A stretch of DNA of 64,000 nucleotides, taken from NCBI RefSeq assembly GCF_003123685.1, contig NZ_QCYJ01000021.1, forward strand, positions 558,001 through 622,000. Reading direction: 5' to 3'. Both the position numbers and the translations under genes were made by a program. The DNA comes from Nocardia aurea. Lineage in GTDB: Bacteria > Actinomycetota > Actinomycetes > Mycobacteriales > Mycobacteriaceae. Under the pieces are notes generated by a model. It searched no databases, was not told the origin of the DNA, and was given only the letters and a program-made list of their open reading frames with translations. This document shows, one piece after another, positions 35,158 to 44,206 of the stretch (position 1 is its first letter; each line of letters begins with the position of its first letter).

Positions 35158-35751
35158 ATGAGCGGTTCCCGCGTGGCCGGGGCATCCAAGACCCGCGCCG
35201 CGCTGATCGAGGCGGCCACACAATTGATGGCCGACGAGGGCTACGCCGCGGTCACCACCCGCAGGGTCGCCGCCAAGGCCCAGGTCAACCAGGCGCTGGT
35301 CTACTACCACTTCGGAACGATGGACGAACTGTTCCTCGCGGTGTTCCGGCGCGGAGCCGAGGCGAACCTGGCACGACTGCAACGCGCCGCCGAGGCCGAG
35401 AACCCGGTGCGCGCGCTGTGGGAGATCACCAGCGAACCCCGTCAGGGCACCCTGAACATCGAATTCATCGCCCTGGCCAACCATCGCGAGGTCATCCGCA
35501 CCGAACTCGCCTCCTACACGCGCAAATTCCGGCAACTCCAGGAAGCGGTATTCGCCCGCGTACTCGACACCAAGAGCCGAGGCGACTCCGAGATCGAGCC
35601 GACCCCCGCCGCGCTCAGTGTCCTGATGGCCGGGCTGTCGCGCATCCTGGCCATGGACGACCTGCTCGGCATCGATGACGGTCACGCCGAGGTACTCGCC
35701 CTGCTCGACGAATACCTGACCGGTTTACAGGGGCCCGACCCGAGGTCGTGA
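35158..35751 (+). CDS. TetR-family repressor
   Basis: A 197-residue TetR regulator. The DNA-binding domain covers residues 8-55 (TRAALIEAATQLMADEG, VTTRRVAAKAQVNQALVYYHF); the remainder is a helical ligand-binding and dimerisation domain. ATG 35158 is chosen over 35128 because GAGGA precedes it and the TetR fold begins soon after. It is divergent from the SDR gene and the Rieske-like gene beyond it, and faces a perfect palindrome at 35029-35050, so it likely represses both and itself. The inducer is presumably their substrate. Confidence 0.93.
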   Translation: MSGSRVAGASKTRAALIEAATQLMADEGYAAVTTRRVAAKAQVNQALVYYHFGTMDELFLAVFRRGAEANLARLQRAAEAENPVRALWEITSEPRQGTLNIEFIALANHREVIRTELASYTRKFRQLQEAVFARVLDTKSRGDSEIEPTPAALSVLMAGLSRILAMDDLLGIDDGHAEVLALLDEYLTGLQGPDPRS

Positions 35752-35862
35752 CAACCGCTGGCCGGCACCTCTAACGATCAGCGCGAGTGCAACCGTCCCC
35801 GTAGCGGGCATCCCGCATTAGCGTCGACTCGGTTGTACAACCGACTATCGGCAAGGATTGTG

Positions 35863-36711
35863 ATGAGCTCTGTTACCCCGGTGATCACCGCCGCGGACCT
35901 GGGGGCCGCGCTCGACGCGGGCTCCGACGTCGTCGTTCTCGAGGTCCGTCGCGACCCCGCCACGATCCCCGGCGCCGCGAATCTTCCCCTCGCCGACGCC
36001 CCGGCCCCCGGGCACATTCCCGGCGCCCACGCCGTCGATTTCGCCGAACTGGTCGGGCCGCGCACCGAGACCTCGGGCAACGGTCCACTGCCCGAGGAAG
36101 AACAGGTTCGAGAGCTCGTACAGCGTTGGGGTATCAGCGATTCCAGCCTCGTCGTGGTCTACAGCGCGGACACCCCGTCGAGCGCTTCCCGTGCCTGGTG
36201 GGTGCTGCGCTGGGCCGGATTGGCCGATGTGCGCTACCTCGACGGCGGCGTCCACGCGTGGCGGGCATCGGGCCGTGAACTCACCGATATCCGCCCGGCG
36301 ACAGGCGGCGGCACCGCGACGGTCCGGCTCGGCGCACTGCCCACCCTGGACGCCGACTCCGCCGCCGCACTGGCACGCGACGGACACCTGTTGGACGCCA
36401 GGGGCGCCGCCGCGTACGCCGGTTCGGCCGACCAACCGACCAGTGGCCACATCCCCGGCGCGTACAGCCTGCCCGGGACCGACAATCTGCGCGACGGCTA
36501 CCTCGCCGACGACGACACCTTGAAGACCCTGTACGCGCCCTACCTGACCGGCGCGCCGATCGGTTCCTACTGCGGCGGCGGCGTCGCCGCGACCCTGGAC
36601 GTGCTGGCACTGAGCAAGCTCGGCATCCCGGCGGCCCTGTACCCCGGGTCGTGGTCGCAGTGGAGCTCCGACCCGTCGCGTCCGATCGCCACCGGTTCCG
36701 ACCGGGGCTGA
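35863..36711 (+). CDS. Thiosulfate/mercaptopyruvate sulfurtransferase
   Basis: A 282-residue two-domain rhodanese. The first, structural domain ends near residue 140 (VHAWRASG); the second carries the catalytic Cys237 in GSYCGGGVAAT. The CGGGVAA loop fits thiosulfate sulfurtransferases rather than CG(S/T)GVTA mercaptopyruvate types. ATG 35863 is used because CAAGGA lies about ten bases before it. It transfers sulfane sulfur to cyanide or a thiol acceptor in the cytoplasm. It converges on an operon that looks like organosulfur assimilation, which supports a sulfur role. Confidence 0.9.
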   Translation: MSSVTPVITAADLGAALDAGSDVVVLEVRRDPATIPGAANLPLADAPAPGHIPGAHAVDFAELVGPRTETSGNGPLPEEEQVRELVQRWGISDSSLVVVYSADTPSSASRAWWVLRWAGLADVRYLDGGVHAWRASGRELTDIRPATGGGTATVRLGALPTLDADSAAALARDGHLLDARGAAAYAGSADQPTSGHIPGAYSLPGTDNLRDGYLADDDTLKTLYAPYLTGAPIGSYCGGGVAATLDVLALSKLGIPAALYPGSWSQWSSDPSRPIATGSDRG

Positions 36712-36722
36712 ACGCTCCGAAA

Positions 36723-36784
36723 GGACCGACGCCCTCGGTCCGATTGCCCCGCAACAGGTTACGGCGGGCGATCGAACCGAGGGC
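36723..36784. terminator. Convergent terminator with nested stems
   Basis: Between the converging rhodanese and aldo/keto reductase genes. A short stem GGACCGA/TCGGTCC (36723-36729 with 36735-36741) competes with a longer one, GCCCTCGGT (36731-36739) with ACCGAGGGC (36776-36784). Confidence 0.5.
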
Positions 36785-36802
36785 GCGGCGCGGAGTCGAC
36801 AC

Positions 36803-37816
36803 TCAGCCCTTGTCGACCACCCCCGGCCCACCGGACAGATCACCGGTGAACAGTGCACGCAGCTCCCGTTCCTCCTCCGGCGTCGGCACCCACCGGGCGG
36901 CGGTGAGATTCTCCTCCAACTGCTCGGGCACCGTGACCCCGGCGATGACACTGGTCACCGTCGGCTGGGCGAGCAGCCAGCCCAGCGCCAGCGCCGTGGG
37001 GGTCACCTCGCGTTCGGCGGCGAATTTCTCGTACTGCCGCAGCGCGTCCCACGGCGCGGTGCGCAGCAGATAGCGCTTCAGATTGGTGATCTTCGCACCC
37101 TCCGGCGCTTGTCCCTCCTGATATTTCCCGGTGAGCAGGCCGTTCTGCAACGGGAAGTACGGGATGAACCCGAGTCCGTAATTCCGCAGCGCGGGGATCA
37201 GTTCTTCCTCCGGTTTACGCCACGTGAGGTTGTATTCGTCGGTGGTGGAGACGAACCGGGTGTAGCCGTCGCGGGCCGCGACGTGCTCGGCGTCCGCGAT
37301 CTGCCACGCCTTGAAATTCGAGGCGCCGATATAGCGGACTTTGCCGGAGGTGACCAGCGTGTCGAGCGCCGCGAGGGTCTCCTCGATCGGGGTGTGGGTG
37401 TCGGGGAAGTGGATCTGGTACAGGTCGATGTAGTCGGTGCCGAGCCTGCGCAGCGAATCCTCCACCGACGCGAGGATGTACTTGCGCGATCCGGTCAGCG
37501 CGTAGGTGGGTCCTCGATCGGCGAGCAGCGAGCGGCCGAATTTCGTTCCGATCACCACGCTTTCGCGTCGAGTGCCGACCGCCTTCGCGAACAGTTCCTC
37601 GCTCAGGCCGGTGCGGTCCCCGTAGCCCTCGGCCAGATCGAAATAGGTGATGCCGAGATCGATGGCCCGGTCGACGATCGCCGTGACGTTCTCCGGATCG
37701 ACGGCGCGCATCCCGGTGCGCCCGAAGGTGCTCGCCCCGATACCCAACTCCGACAGGATCAGACCCGAGCGGCCGAGTGCGCGATATCCGGCGGGAATCG
37801 CCGTGACGCCCGCCAT
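36803..37816 (-). CDS. Aldo/keto reductase
   Basis: A 337-residue NADPH-dependent aldo/keto reductase. It has YFDLAEGYGDRTGLSEEL with catalytic Asp and Tyr near 60-66, VVIGTKFG with the catalytic Lys near 90, the catalytic His in DLYQIHFPD near 137, and VRYIGASNF. Its start shares one base with the stop of the flavin monooxygenase before it (TGATG), so it is the last gene of the operon beginning with the binding protein at 45805. It may reduce an aldehyde or ketone left after monooxygenase cleavage of the imported compound. Confidence 0.91.
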   Translation of the reverse strand: MAGVTAIPAGYRALGRSGLILSELGIGASTFGRTGMRAVDPENVTAIVDRAIDLGITYFDLAEGYGDRTGLSEELFAKAVGTRRESVVIGTKFGRSLLADRGPTYALTGSRKYILASVEDSLRRLGTDYIDLYQIHFPDTHTPIEETLAALDTLVTSGKVRYIGASNFKAWQIADAEHVAARDGYTRFVSTTDEYNLTWRKPEEELIPALRNYGLGFIPYFPLQNGLLTGKYQEGQAPEGAKITNLKRYLLRTAPWDALRQYEKFAAEREVTPTALALGWLLAQPTVTSVIAGVTVPEQLEENLTAARWVPTPEEERELRALFTGDLSGGPGVVDKG

Positions 37817-39189
37817 CAGCCGTTGTCCGTATCGAGCAGACCCTGGAGGGTGTCGGCCTCGTATTCGGTGCGGAACAGGCCGCGCCGTTGCAGTTCCGGC
37901 ACCACGGTGTCGACGAACAGATCGGCCGGACCACGGTGGTAGGGCGGGAAGAACTGCACGCCGTCGAGTACCTGCTCCGCGAAATGTTCCTCGACCCAGT
38001 CGGCGATGGTGACGGCGTCGCCGACCAGCGCGGGCTGGGCGGCCTGCCGGGAACGATGCACGTGGTGGTAGAGCTCGCGCAGGGTGAGATCCTCGCCGAT
38101 GGCGGTGAGCAGACGGCGGATGATCTCGCGGTCGTCGCGGGTGTCGGTGTGGCGCTTCTCCCGGCCCAGCGTGGGCAGGAAATCCTCGAAGACGTCGGGC
38201 GCGACGGTGTCCAGATCGACGACGTCGACGACCTTCTCGCTGTCGCGCACCCGCGACAGGTCGATGCCGAGCGCGAGGGAGAACTGCTCGGGAATCTCCT
38301 CGGTCAGCGTGAAGTTGGTGACCTGGCGGTAGATCGCCTGGGCCTCCCGCTTGGTGCCCGCGATGTAGAAGGTGGCGCCGGGAATGATCTTGAACTTCTC
38401 CGGATCGCGGCCGGTGGCGGCCACCCGCTCCTTCAGCTTGCGGTACTCCTGCTTGCCTCGTTCGATACCGAAGTACGGCGAGAACCGGATCTGGGCGAAA
38501 TCGGCGCCGTAGCGCAGCGATTCCTCCGACGTGCCGACGTGCACGTTGGGAATGCGCTGCTGCACCGGCGGCGGCACATTGAGCGGTCCGCGCACCTCGA
38601 AATGCTCACCCGCGTGCTCGATACGATGCCACGACCCCGGCCTGATCAGGACATTCTTGTCCTTGTCGGCGAGCAGGAAATCGTCGTCCCAGCTCTGGTA
38701 GAGCAGCCGGTTCACCACATCGGTGAATTCACGAGCCCGGCTGTATTTGCTCTGTTCGTCGGGAACCGGGTTCTTGCCGTAGTTGAGCGCCGGATCGCCG
38801 TCGCGATCGATGCCGAACACCACATTGAGCGCGGTGCGCCCCTTGCTGAAGTTGTCCAGCGTGGCGAGTTGGCGTGCCACCGCGTAGGGGTGTTCGAAGG
38901 AGGAATTCACCGAGACCAGGAATCCGAGGTTCTTGGTGATCGCGGCCGCGTACCCCGCGTACACGAAATTGTCCCAGCGGTAGACGCGCTGAAGGTATTC
39001 CGGTTCGCTGCCCAGCGCGCTGCCGGAGAAGACGTAGTCGAGTTTGCCGCGCTCGGCCGCACGGGCCACGTCCAGGATTACGCTGGGGTCGCGCAGTCCG
39101 GAACTGGTCGCCTGCGGTAACCGCCAGGCCTCGGCGTCCCATCCGGTGCCGTAGGCGGCCAGGCCCAGCCGGAGTTTTCTGTCACTCAT
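37816..39189 (-). CDS. NtaA/SnaA/DszA-family flavin monooxygenase
   Basis: A 457-residue luciferase-like (LLM class) flavin monooxygenase of the nitrilotriacetate monooxygenase/DszA subgroup, which uses FMNH2 from a separate reductase. Typical parts are the N-terminal PQATSSGLRDP and LAAYGTGW..WRLP region, FSKGRTALNVVFG near 100, and HRIEHAGEHFEVRGPLNVPPP near 205. It overlaps the aldo/keto reductase. DszA-type enzymes oxidatively cleave sulfones, others N-alkyl acids; the ABC importer and rhodanese nearby favour sulfur scavenging, but this is not proven. Confidence 0.9.
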   Translation of the reverse strand: MSDRKLRLGLAAYGTGWDAEAWRLPQATSSGLRDPSVILDVARAAERGKLDYVFSGSALGSEPEYLQRVYRWDNFVYAGYAAAITKNLGFLVSVNSSFEHPYAVARQLATLDNFSKGRTALNVVFGIDRDGDPALNYGKNPVPDEQSKYSRAREFTDVVNRLLYQSWDDDFLLADKDKNVLIRPGSWHRIEHAGEHFEVRGPLNVPPPVQQRIPNVHVGTSEESLRYGADFAQIRFSPYFGIERGKQEYRKLKERVAATGRDPEKFKIIPGATFYIAGTKREAQAIYRQVTNFTLTEEIPEQFSLALGIDLSRVRDSEKVVDVVDLDTVAPDVFEDFLPTLGREKRHTDTRDDREIIRRLLTAIGEDLTLRELYHHVHRSRQAAQPALVGDAVTIADWVEEHFAEQVLDGVQFFPPYHRGPADLFVDTVVPELQRRGLFRTEYEADTLQGLLDTDNG

Positions 39190-39228
39190 CGTATGTCCTC
39201 GAAAATAACGTCGGGGGAGAAGGGATCG

Positions 39229-40680
39229 TCAGGAATCGGTCGCGAATCGATTGGGCGGCACCTCGAGCCCGAAATGACCGCGGAAGGTGTCGGCGGTGTA
39301 GTCGGTGCGGAACACGCCCTTGTCCCGCAGGATCGGCACCACCCGGGAGGTGAAGCGTTCCAACTGATCCCACATATAGGGAGAATTGATATTGAATCCC
39401 TCGGCCGCGCCGCGATCGAACCATTCGATGAGCCGATCCGCGACGTCCTGCGCGCTTCCGATCACCTGGGGGAATCCGCCGCCGATGGAATTGCGCAGCA
39501 GATCACCCGCGCGCACCGTGCCCCGCTCGACGGTCCGGTCGGTGCGCGTCGCCACCGCGCCGAGCAACGCCCGGCCGAATTCGTTGAACCGCGAGGCGGT
39601 TTCGGCGGTGATCACGGCATCGAGGCCGCCCGCGCGCAGGTCGACGCCGATCCGCTCCGAGAGCGAGCGCAGGCTGCGCACGCCCAGTGGCAGTCCGCCG
39701 CGCGGGGCCTGCTGGATGGCGGCCCACGCGTCGCTGCTCCAGAACTGCTCGTCCTTGTCACCGTCGACCGGGTCGTCGTCCAGCGGGAGTCCGGCGTTGA
39801 GCCGTTCGAAGATGTCCACCGCGTCGGCCCTGTCGTCGCCGATGATCGGCGAGATTCCGGGCAGGAAGAAGATCGGGACGTCGCGACCGTGGATGCGGCG
39901 GGCGCGTTCGCGCACGTCGGTGTTGAACGCGATCGAATCCTCGATGGTGCCGGGTCCGGTGAAGTTGAGTTCGCAGTGCCGCGCGGTCAGCTCCCGGGAC
40001 AGTTCGGACGCGCCCGCGTACAGCAGCGGGATCTGGCCCTGTGGCGGACGCGGCATCGGCAGGGTGCCCGCCACCTGGAAGAACTCGCCCTTGTGCGCGA
40101 GCCGGTGGATCTTGGTCGGATCCAGGTACTGTCCGGACTTCTTGTCCTGGAGGTAGGCGCCGTCCTCGATGCTGTCCCACAGCAACCGGATCACCCGGAT
40201 GAATTCGTCGGCGCGGGCGTAGCGGCGTTCACCGCCCAGATCCGGGAGGCTGAAGTTCTGCGCCGCGAGGTCCGAGGCGCCGAGCACGACGTTCCACGAC
40301 AGCCTGCCTTTGCTCAGATGATCGAGCGAGGCGGTGAGCCTGGCCAGGATGTAGGGCTCGTAGTAGGTGGGGTGCGCGGTGACGACCAGACCGATCTTGG
40401 AGGTCTGTAGCGCCAACTGCGAAGCGAGGGTGAACGGCTCCAACCGGCCCGCGTTGTGGGTCGTGCCCCAATGCTCGGCGTAGATGTCGCCGGGCAGGGT
40501 GTCACCGAGGAAGAAGAAGTCGAACTTGGCGTCCTCCACCAGTTTCGCGGCCTTGGCGGCGTAGTCGAGTTCGAACGCGTTGGCGGTGGGCGCTTCCGGC
40601 AGGCGCCAGCCGCCCCAGTGCGTGCCGTTGAGCCAATACATATAGCCCAGGTGCATTTCGCGTTTCGCGGGGGAGCCCAC
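39229..40680 (-). CDS. NtaA/SnaA/DszA-family flavin monooxygenase
   Basis: A 483-residue paralogue of the downstream gene. Family blocks: YWLNGTHWGGWRLPEAP near 11, KFDFFFLGDTLPGD near 50, LSKGRLSWNVVLGASD near 120, and HRLAHKGEFFQVAGTLPMPRPPQG near 205. No flavin reductase gene is present in the window, so FMNH2 must come from elsewhere. It follows the ABC ATPase by 19 bp. Two related enzymes in tandem suggest two oxidation steps or two related substrates. Confidence 0.9.
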   Translation of the reverse strand: MGSPAKREMHLGYMYWLNGTHWGGWRLPEAPTANAFELDYAAKAAKLVEDAKFDFFFLGDTLPGDIYAEHWGTTHNAGRLEPFTLASQLALQTSKIGLVVTAHPTYYEPYILARLTASLDHLSKGRLSWNVVLGASDLAAQNFSLPDLGGERRYARADEFIRVIRLLWDSIEDGAYLQDKKSGQYLDPTKIHRLAHKGEFFQVAGTLPMPRPPQGQIPLLYAGASELSRELTARHCELNFTGPGTIEDSIAFNTDVRERARRIHGRDVPIFFLPGISPIIGDDRADAVDIFERLNAGLPLDDDPVDGDKDEQFWSSDAWAAIQQAPRGGLPLGVRSLRSLSERIGVDLRAGGLDAVITAETASRFNEFGRALLGAVATRTDRTVERGTVRAGDLLRNSIGGGFPQVIGSAQDVADRLIEWFDRGAAEGFNINSPYMWDQLERFTSRVVPILRDKGVFRTDYTADTFRGHFGLEVPPNRFATDS

Positions 40681-40699
40681 GTGAATTCCTTTCGGTGGA

Positions 40700-42364
40700 T
40701 CAAACCGGGACGGACTCGACGCCCGCTCCGGGAATGGAGGCGAGGAGTTCTTTGACGTAGTCCGTCTCGGGGGAGATGAGAATGTCGCGAGCGGTTCCGC
40801 GCTCGACGATGTCGCCGTGGTGCAGGACGAGGATCTCGTCGGACATCTCGGCGATCACTCCCAGGTCATGGGAGATGAAGACATAGGTGAGCGAGAACTG
40901 CCGTTGCAAGGTGGTCAGCAGATCGAGGATCTGCCGCTGCACGGTCACGTCGAGCGCCGACACCGGTTCGTCGAGGATCACCAGCCGGGGGTCGGGGGCG
41001 AGGGCGCGCGCGATCGCCACCCGCTGACGCTGTCCGCCGGACAGTTCGGCGGTGTAGCGGTCGGCGACGTCGGCGGGCAGGCCGGTGACCTCGAGCAGTT
41101 CGGCGACCCGGCGACGGCGTTGCGCGCCGTCGCCGATCTTGTGGCCGCGCAACGGTTCCTCGATGATGGCGCGCACGGTGGCGCGCGGATTCAGGGAAGC
41201 GAACGGGTCCTGGTAGACCATCTGCACCGTGCGATACAGCTCGGCCTGGCCCGCGCCGCGGCGATGGTGCACCACCTTCTGCCCGGCGACCTCGATCGTC
41301 CCCGAGTCCGGCGCGGTCAAACCGGCCAGCAGTCTGACCAGAGTGGTTTTGCCGGAACCGGATTCGCCGACGATGCCGAGGGTGGTGCCGCGCCGCACCT
41401 GGAACGACGCGTCGGCGACCGCGGTCACCGGATCCCTGCCGCGTTGCGCGGGAAAAACCTTGCGCACGTTCTCGGCCTTCACCACGACGGGGGCGTCCTG
41501 GTCGACCGGATGTGTCGAGCGCCGCTGCGCGGCGGCGATCCCCGAGAAACCCAACGACGACGAGTGCAGCAGCGCGGTCGTGTAGGCGTCGCCCGGTTCC
41601 GCGATGACTTCCGCGGCGCGCCCGGAGCGAACCAGCTTCCCGTCCTTGAGCACCGCGATCTCGTCCGCGCGTTCGGCCGCGACCCCCAGATCGTGGGTGA
41701 TGAGCAGGATCGACAGCTCGTCCTCGGCCACCAATTCGCCGAGCAGATCCAGGATCCGCTTCTGCACGGTGACATCGAGCGCGGTCGTCGGTTCGTCGGC
41801 CACGAGGAGTTTGGGACGGGTCGACATGGCCGCGGCGATGAGCACCCGTTGGCACATGCCCCCGGAGAGTTCGTGCGGATAGGCGTGGAAGATCTTCTCC
41901 GGATTGCGCAGTCCCACTTTGCCGAACAGGTCGATGACGCGTTCGCGGCGTTGCGCCTTGTTCGCCAGGCCGTGCGCGCGCAGCGGTTCGCCCGCCTGCA
42001 CTCCGACGGGCAGGAGCGGGTTGAGGCCGAGCAGCGCGTCCTGCGGGATATAGCCGATCTCCCGGCCGCGGACGGCGCGGTACTGCTTGTCCCGCAGACC
42101 GTTGAGCTGCCTGCCGTCGAAGACCACCCGACCGGCCGCCACCCGTCCGTTCTCGGCCAGCGTGCCGGTCACCGTGCGCGCGAGAGTCGACTTGCCGGAA
42201 CCGGATTCGCCGACCAGCGCCAGCACCTGTCCGGCGCGCAGGCTCACGCTCACCCCGTCCACGACCCGGGCCGAACGCCGACCGGGCACGTCGAAATCGA
42301 CGGCGACCTCGTGCAGGCTCAGCAGTGCGCCCGGTTCGGGCACCGAAAGGTCAGGCGACGACAC
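40700..42364 (-). CDS. ABC importer ATPase, DppD-DppF fusion
   Basis: A 554-residue fused ATPase for a peptide/nickel-type importer. Each half has a full nucleotide-binding site: Walker A GESGSGKST, signature LSGGMCQRV and Walker B LLVADEPTTALD in the first; GESGSGKTT, LSGGQRQRV and LVILDEPVSALD in the second, which starts near residue 295. Such fusions power importers of the oligopeptide family. It overlaps the upstream permease by 14 bp. GTG start. Confidence 0.94.
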   Translation of the reverse strand: MSSPDLSVPEPGALLSLHEVAVDFDVPGRRSARVVDGVSVSLRAGQVLALVGESGSGKSTLARTVTGTLAENGRVAAGRVVFDGRQLNGLRDKQYRAVRGREIGYIPQDALLGLNPLLPVGVQAGEPLRAHGLANKAQRRERVIDLFGKVGLRNPEKIFHAYPHELSGGMCQRVLIAAAMSTRPKLLVADEPTTALDVTVQKRILDLLGELVAEDELSILLITHDLGVAAERADEIAVLKDGKLVRSGRAAEVIAEPGDAYTTALLHSSSLGFSGIAAAQRRSTHPVDQDAPVVVKAENVRKVFPAQRGRDPVTAVADASFQVRRGTTLGIVGESGSGKTTLVRLLAGLTAPDSGTIEVAGQKVVHHRRGAGQAELYRTVQMVYQDPFASLNPRATVRAIIEEPLRGHKIGDGAQRRRRVAELLEVTGLPADVADRYTAELSGGQRQRVAIARALAPDPRLVILDEPVSALDVTVQRQILDLLTTLQRQFSLTYVFISHDLGVIAEMSDEILVLHHGDIVERGTARDILISPETDYVKELLASIPGAGVESVPV

Positions 42365-43262
42365 TGGTTCTCCCGCGGTTGAGCGATCGGCCGATCCGGT
42401 AGATCGCGACGACCGAGACGGTGATGACGAGTCCGGGCAGCAGGCTCAGCCACCACTGGGTGGCGATGAAGGTGCGGCCCTCCGAGACGAGCAGTCCCCA
42501 TTCGGGCGTCGGCGGCGGTGCACCGAGGCCGAGGAAACTCAACGCGGCGACGGTCAGGATCGCCGAGCCGATCTCCATGGTGGCCGCGGCGAGCACCGAG
42601 CGGGAGGCATTGGGCACGACGTGGCGCAGCAGCCGGTAGGCGTATCCGTGCCCGGCGAACACCGAGGCCTCGACGTATTTCGCGCCCGCCACCTTGAGCA
42701 CCTCCGAGCGCATCAGCCGGGCGAAACCGGCCGTGCTGTTGATACCGATGGCCACGGCGATATTGACCACCCCCTGCCCCAGCGCGGAGATGATGGCCAG
42801 CGACACGATGAGGCTCGGCACGGCGAGCATGATGTCGACGACCCGCATCAGCACGCTGTCCACCCAGCCGCGCACCGCCCCGGCGATCAGACCGACCAGC
42901 GCGCCGCTGACCAGTCCGATCAGCACGGCGATCACCGCGGCCTGCACCGACAGCGAAGTGCCGTGCACCATCCGGGCGAACTGGTCGCGCCCCAGATCGT
43001 CGGTGCCGAACGGATGCGACAGGCTCGGGTTCACCAGCAGCGCGTCGGCGTCCTGCGCGAGCGGGTCGCGCGAGCTGAACACACCGGGCGCGAAGGTCGC
43101 GACGAGCATGAGGACGACCCACACGTAGGCCAGCAGCAGGCTCGGCGAACCCGCGATGTGGCGCAGCCACAGCGCCGCGCCCGCACCCCGCCGAGCCGGG
43201 ACAGCGACATCGTCCGCCTTCTCCGGCGCGGTCGCGGTGGGGATGACATCGAGCAGACTCAT
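42351..43262 (-). CDS. ABC importer permease, DppC-like
   Basis: A 303-residue inner-membrane permease of the DppC/OppC type. An N-terminal cytoplasmic region is followed by one segment (LLLAYVWVVLMLVATFAPG) and a five-helix transport domain. The HPFGTDDLGRDQFARMVHGT sequence and the EAA loop (EASVFAGHGYAYRLLRHVVPNA) are characteristic. It pairs with the DppB-like permease and the fused ATPase. One-base overlap with the upstream permease (TGATG). Confidence 0.92.
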   Translation of the reverse strand: MSLLDVIPTATAPEKADDVAVPARRGAGAALWLRHIAGSPSLLLAYVWVVLMLVATFAPGVFSSRDPLAQDADALLVNPSLSHPFGTDDLGRDQFARMVHGTSLSVQAAVIAVLIGLVSGALVGLIAGAVRGWVDSVLMRVVDIMLAVPSLIVSLAIISALGQGVVNIAVAIGINSTAGFARLMRSEVLKVAGAKYVEASVFAGHGYAYRLLRHVVPNASRSVLAAATMEIGSAILTVAALSFLGLGAPPPTPEWGLLVSEGRTFIATQWWLSLLPGLVITVSVVAIYRIGRSLNRGRTSVVA

Positions 43263-44200
43263 CAGTCGTCCAATCGGATTCGCTTGTCGATGACCGGATA
43301 GATCAGGTCGACGACGAGGTTGACCGTGACGAAGATCAGCGCGCTCGCGGTCACCGCGACGAGCACGATCGGCATGTCCCGGCCGTCGACGGCGTCGACG
43401 ATCAGCCTGCCGACACCGAGCCGGGAGAACACCGTCTCGGTCAGGACGGTCCCGCCCACCATCACGCCGATGGTGGTGCCCAATGCCGTGACCACCGGCA
43501 GCGCCGCCGCGCGCAGGGCGTGCCGCACGACCAGGTCGAAACGGCTCAGTCCCCAGTTCCGCGCGGTCTCGATATACGGGGAGGTCAGCGCGGCGCGCAG
43601 GTTGACGGTGAGCAGCTGCGAGATCTGCCCGCCGCCCGCCACCGCGATCGTCAGCGAGGCGATCAGCAGACCGAGGGTGGTCTTGTCGCCGAAGGCCTTG
43701 ATCCAGTGCAATTGGAACGCGCAGATCTGCACCGCGACCAGAGCCACGATGAACGGCGGCAGCGACACCGCCACCGGCGGCAGCGAGATCAGCAGCTCAC
43801 GCGCCCATTTCCAATTGATCAGCTCGATCACCACCGACAGCGTGACGCCGAGGATCACCGCGAGCAGCAGGCCGAGGAATGCCAGTTGCAGTGTCTGCCC
43901 GAAGGATTCGAAGAAGATGCCGGTGGCGGGCCGACGCTGGTAGACGCTGTCGCCGAAGTCGCCGCGCAACGCGCCGGTGAGCGCGTCGAAATACTGCACG
44001 TACAACGGCCGGTTCAGCCCGAGCAACTCACGTTGCTCGGCCAGCAGCTTCTCGACGTCACCACCGTCCGCACCGAGGGTGAGGCCGCCCGCGGCGTCGC
44101 CCGGCACGATGTACAACAGGAAGAACGCTCCCGTGAACGCGCCCCAGACCACGACGACCGCGTAGAGCAGTCGCCGCAGGGCGTACCTCACCATCCGCAT
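43262..44200 (-). CDS. ABC importer permease, DppB-like
   Basis: A 312-residue membrane permease of the DppB/OppB type. The N-terminus MRMVRYALRRLLYAVVVVWG and FFLLYIVPGD form the first segment; an EAA-type loop (YIETARNWGLSRFDLVVRHALRAAALPV) and the C-terminal VNLVVDLIYPVIDKRIR are typical. It begins six bases after the binding-protein stop and pairs with the DppC-like permease. Confidence 0.92.
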   Translation of the reverse strand: MRMVRYALRRLLYAVVVVWGAFTGAFFLLYIVPGDAAGGLTLGADGGDVEKLLAEQRELLGLNRPLYVQYFDALTGALRGDFGDSVYQRRPATGIFFESFGQTLQLAFLGLLLAVILGVTLSVVIELINWKWARELLISLPPVAVSLPPFIVALVAVQICAFQLHWIKAFGDKTTLGLLIASLTIAVAGGGQISQLLTVNLRAALTSPYIETARNWGLSRFDLVVRHALRAAALPVVTALGTTIGVMVGGTVLTETVFSRLGVGRLIVDAVDGRDMPIVLVAVTASALIFVTVNLVVDLIYPVIDKRIRLDD

Positions 44201-44206
44201 GCGTGC

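Noticed and set aside
40817..42382. Long open frame antisense to the ABC ATPase
   Set aside because: Opposite strand of a gene with two full ATPase sites; composition is that of a shadow.
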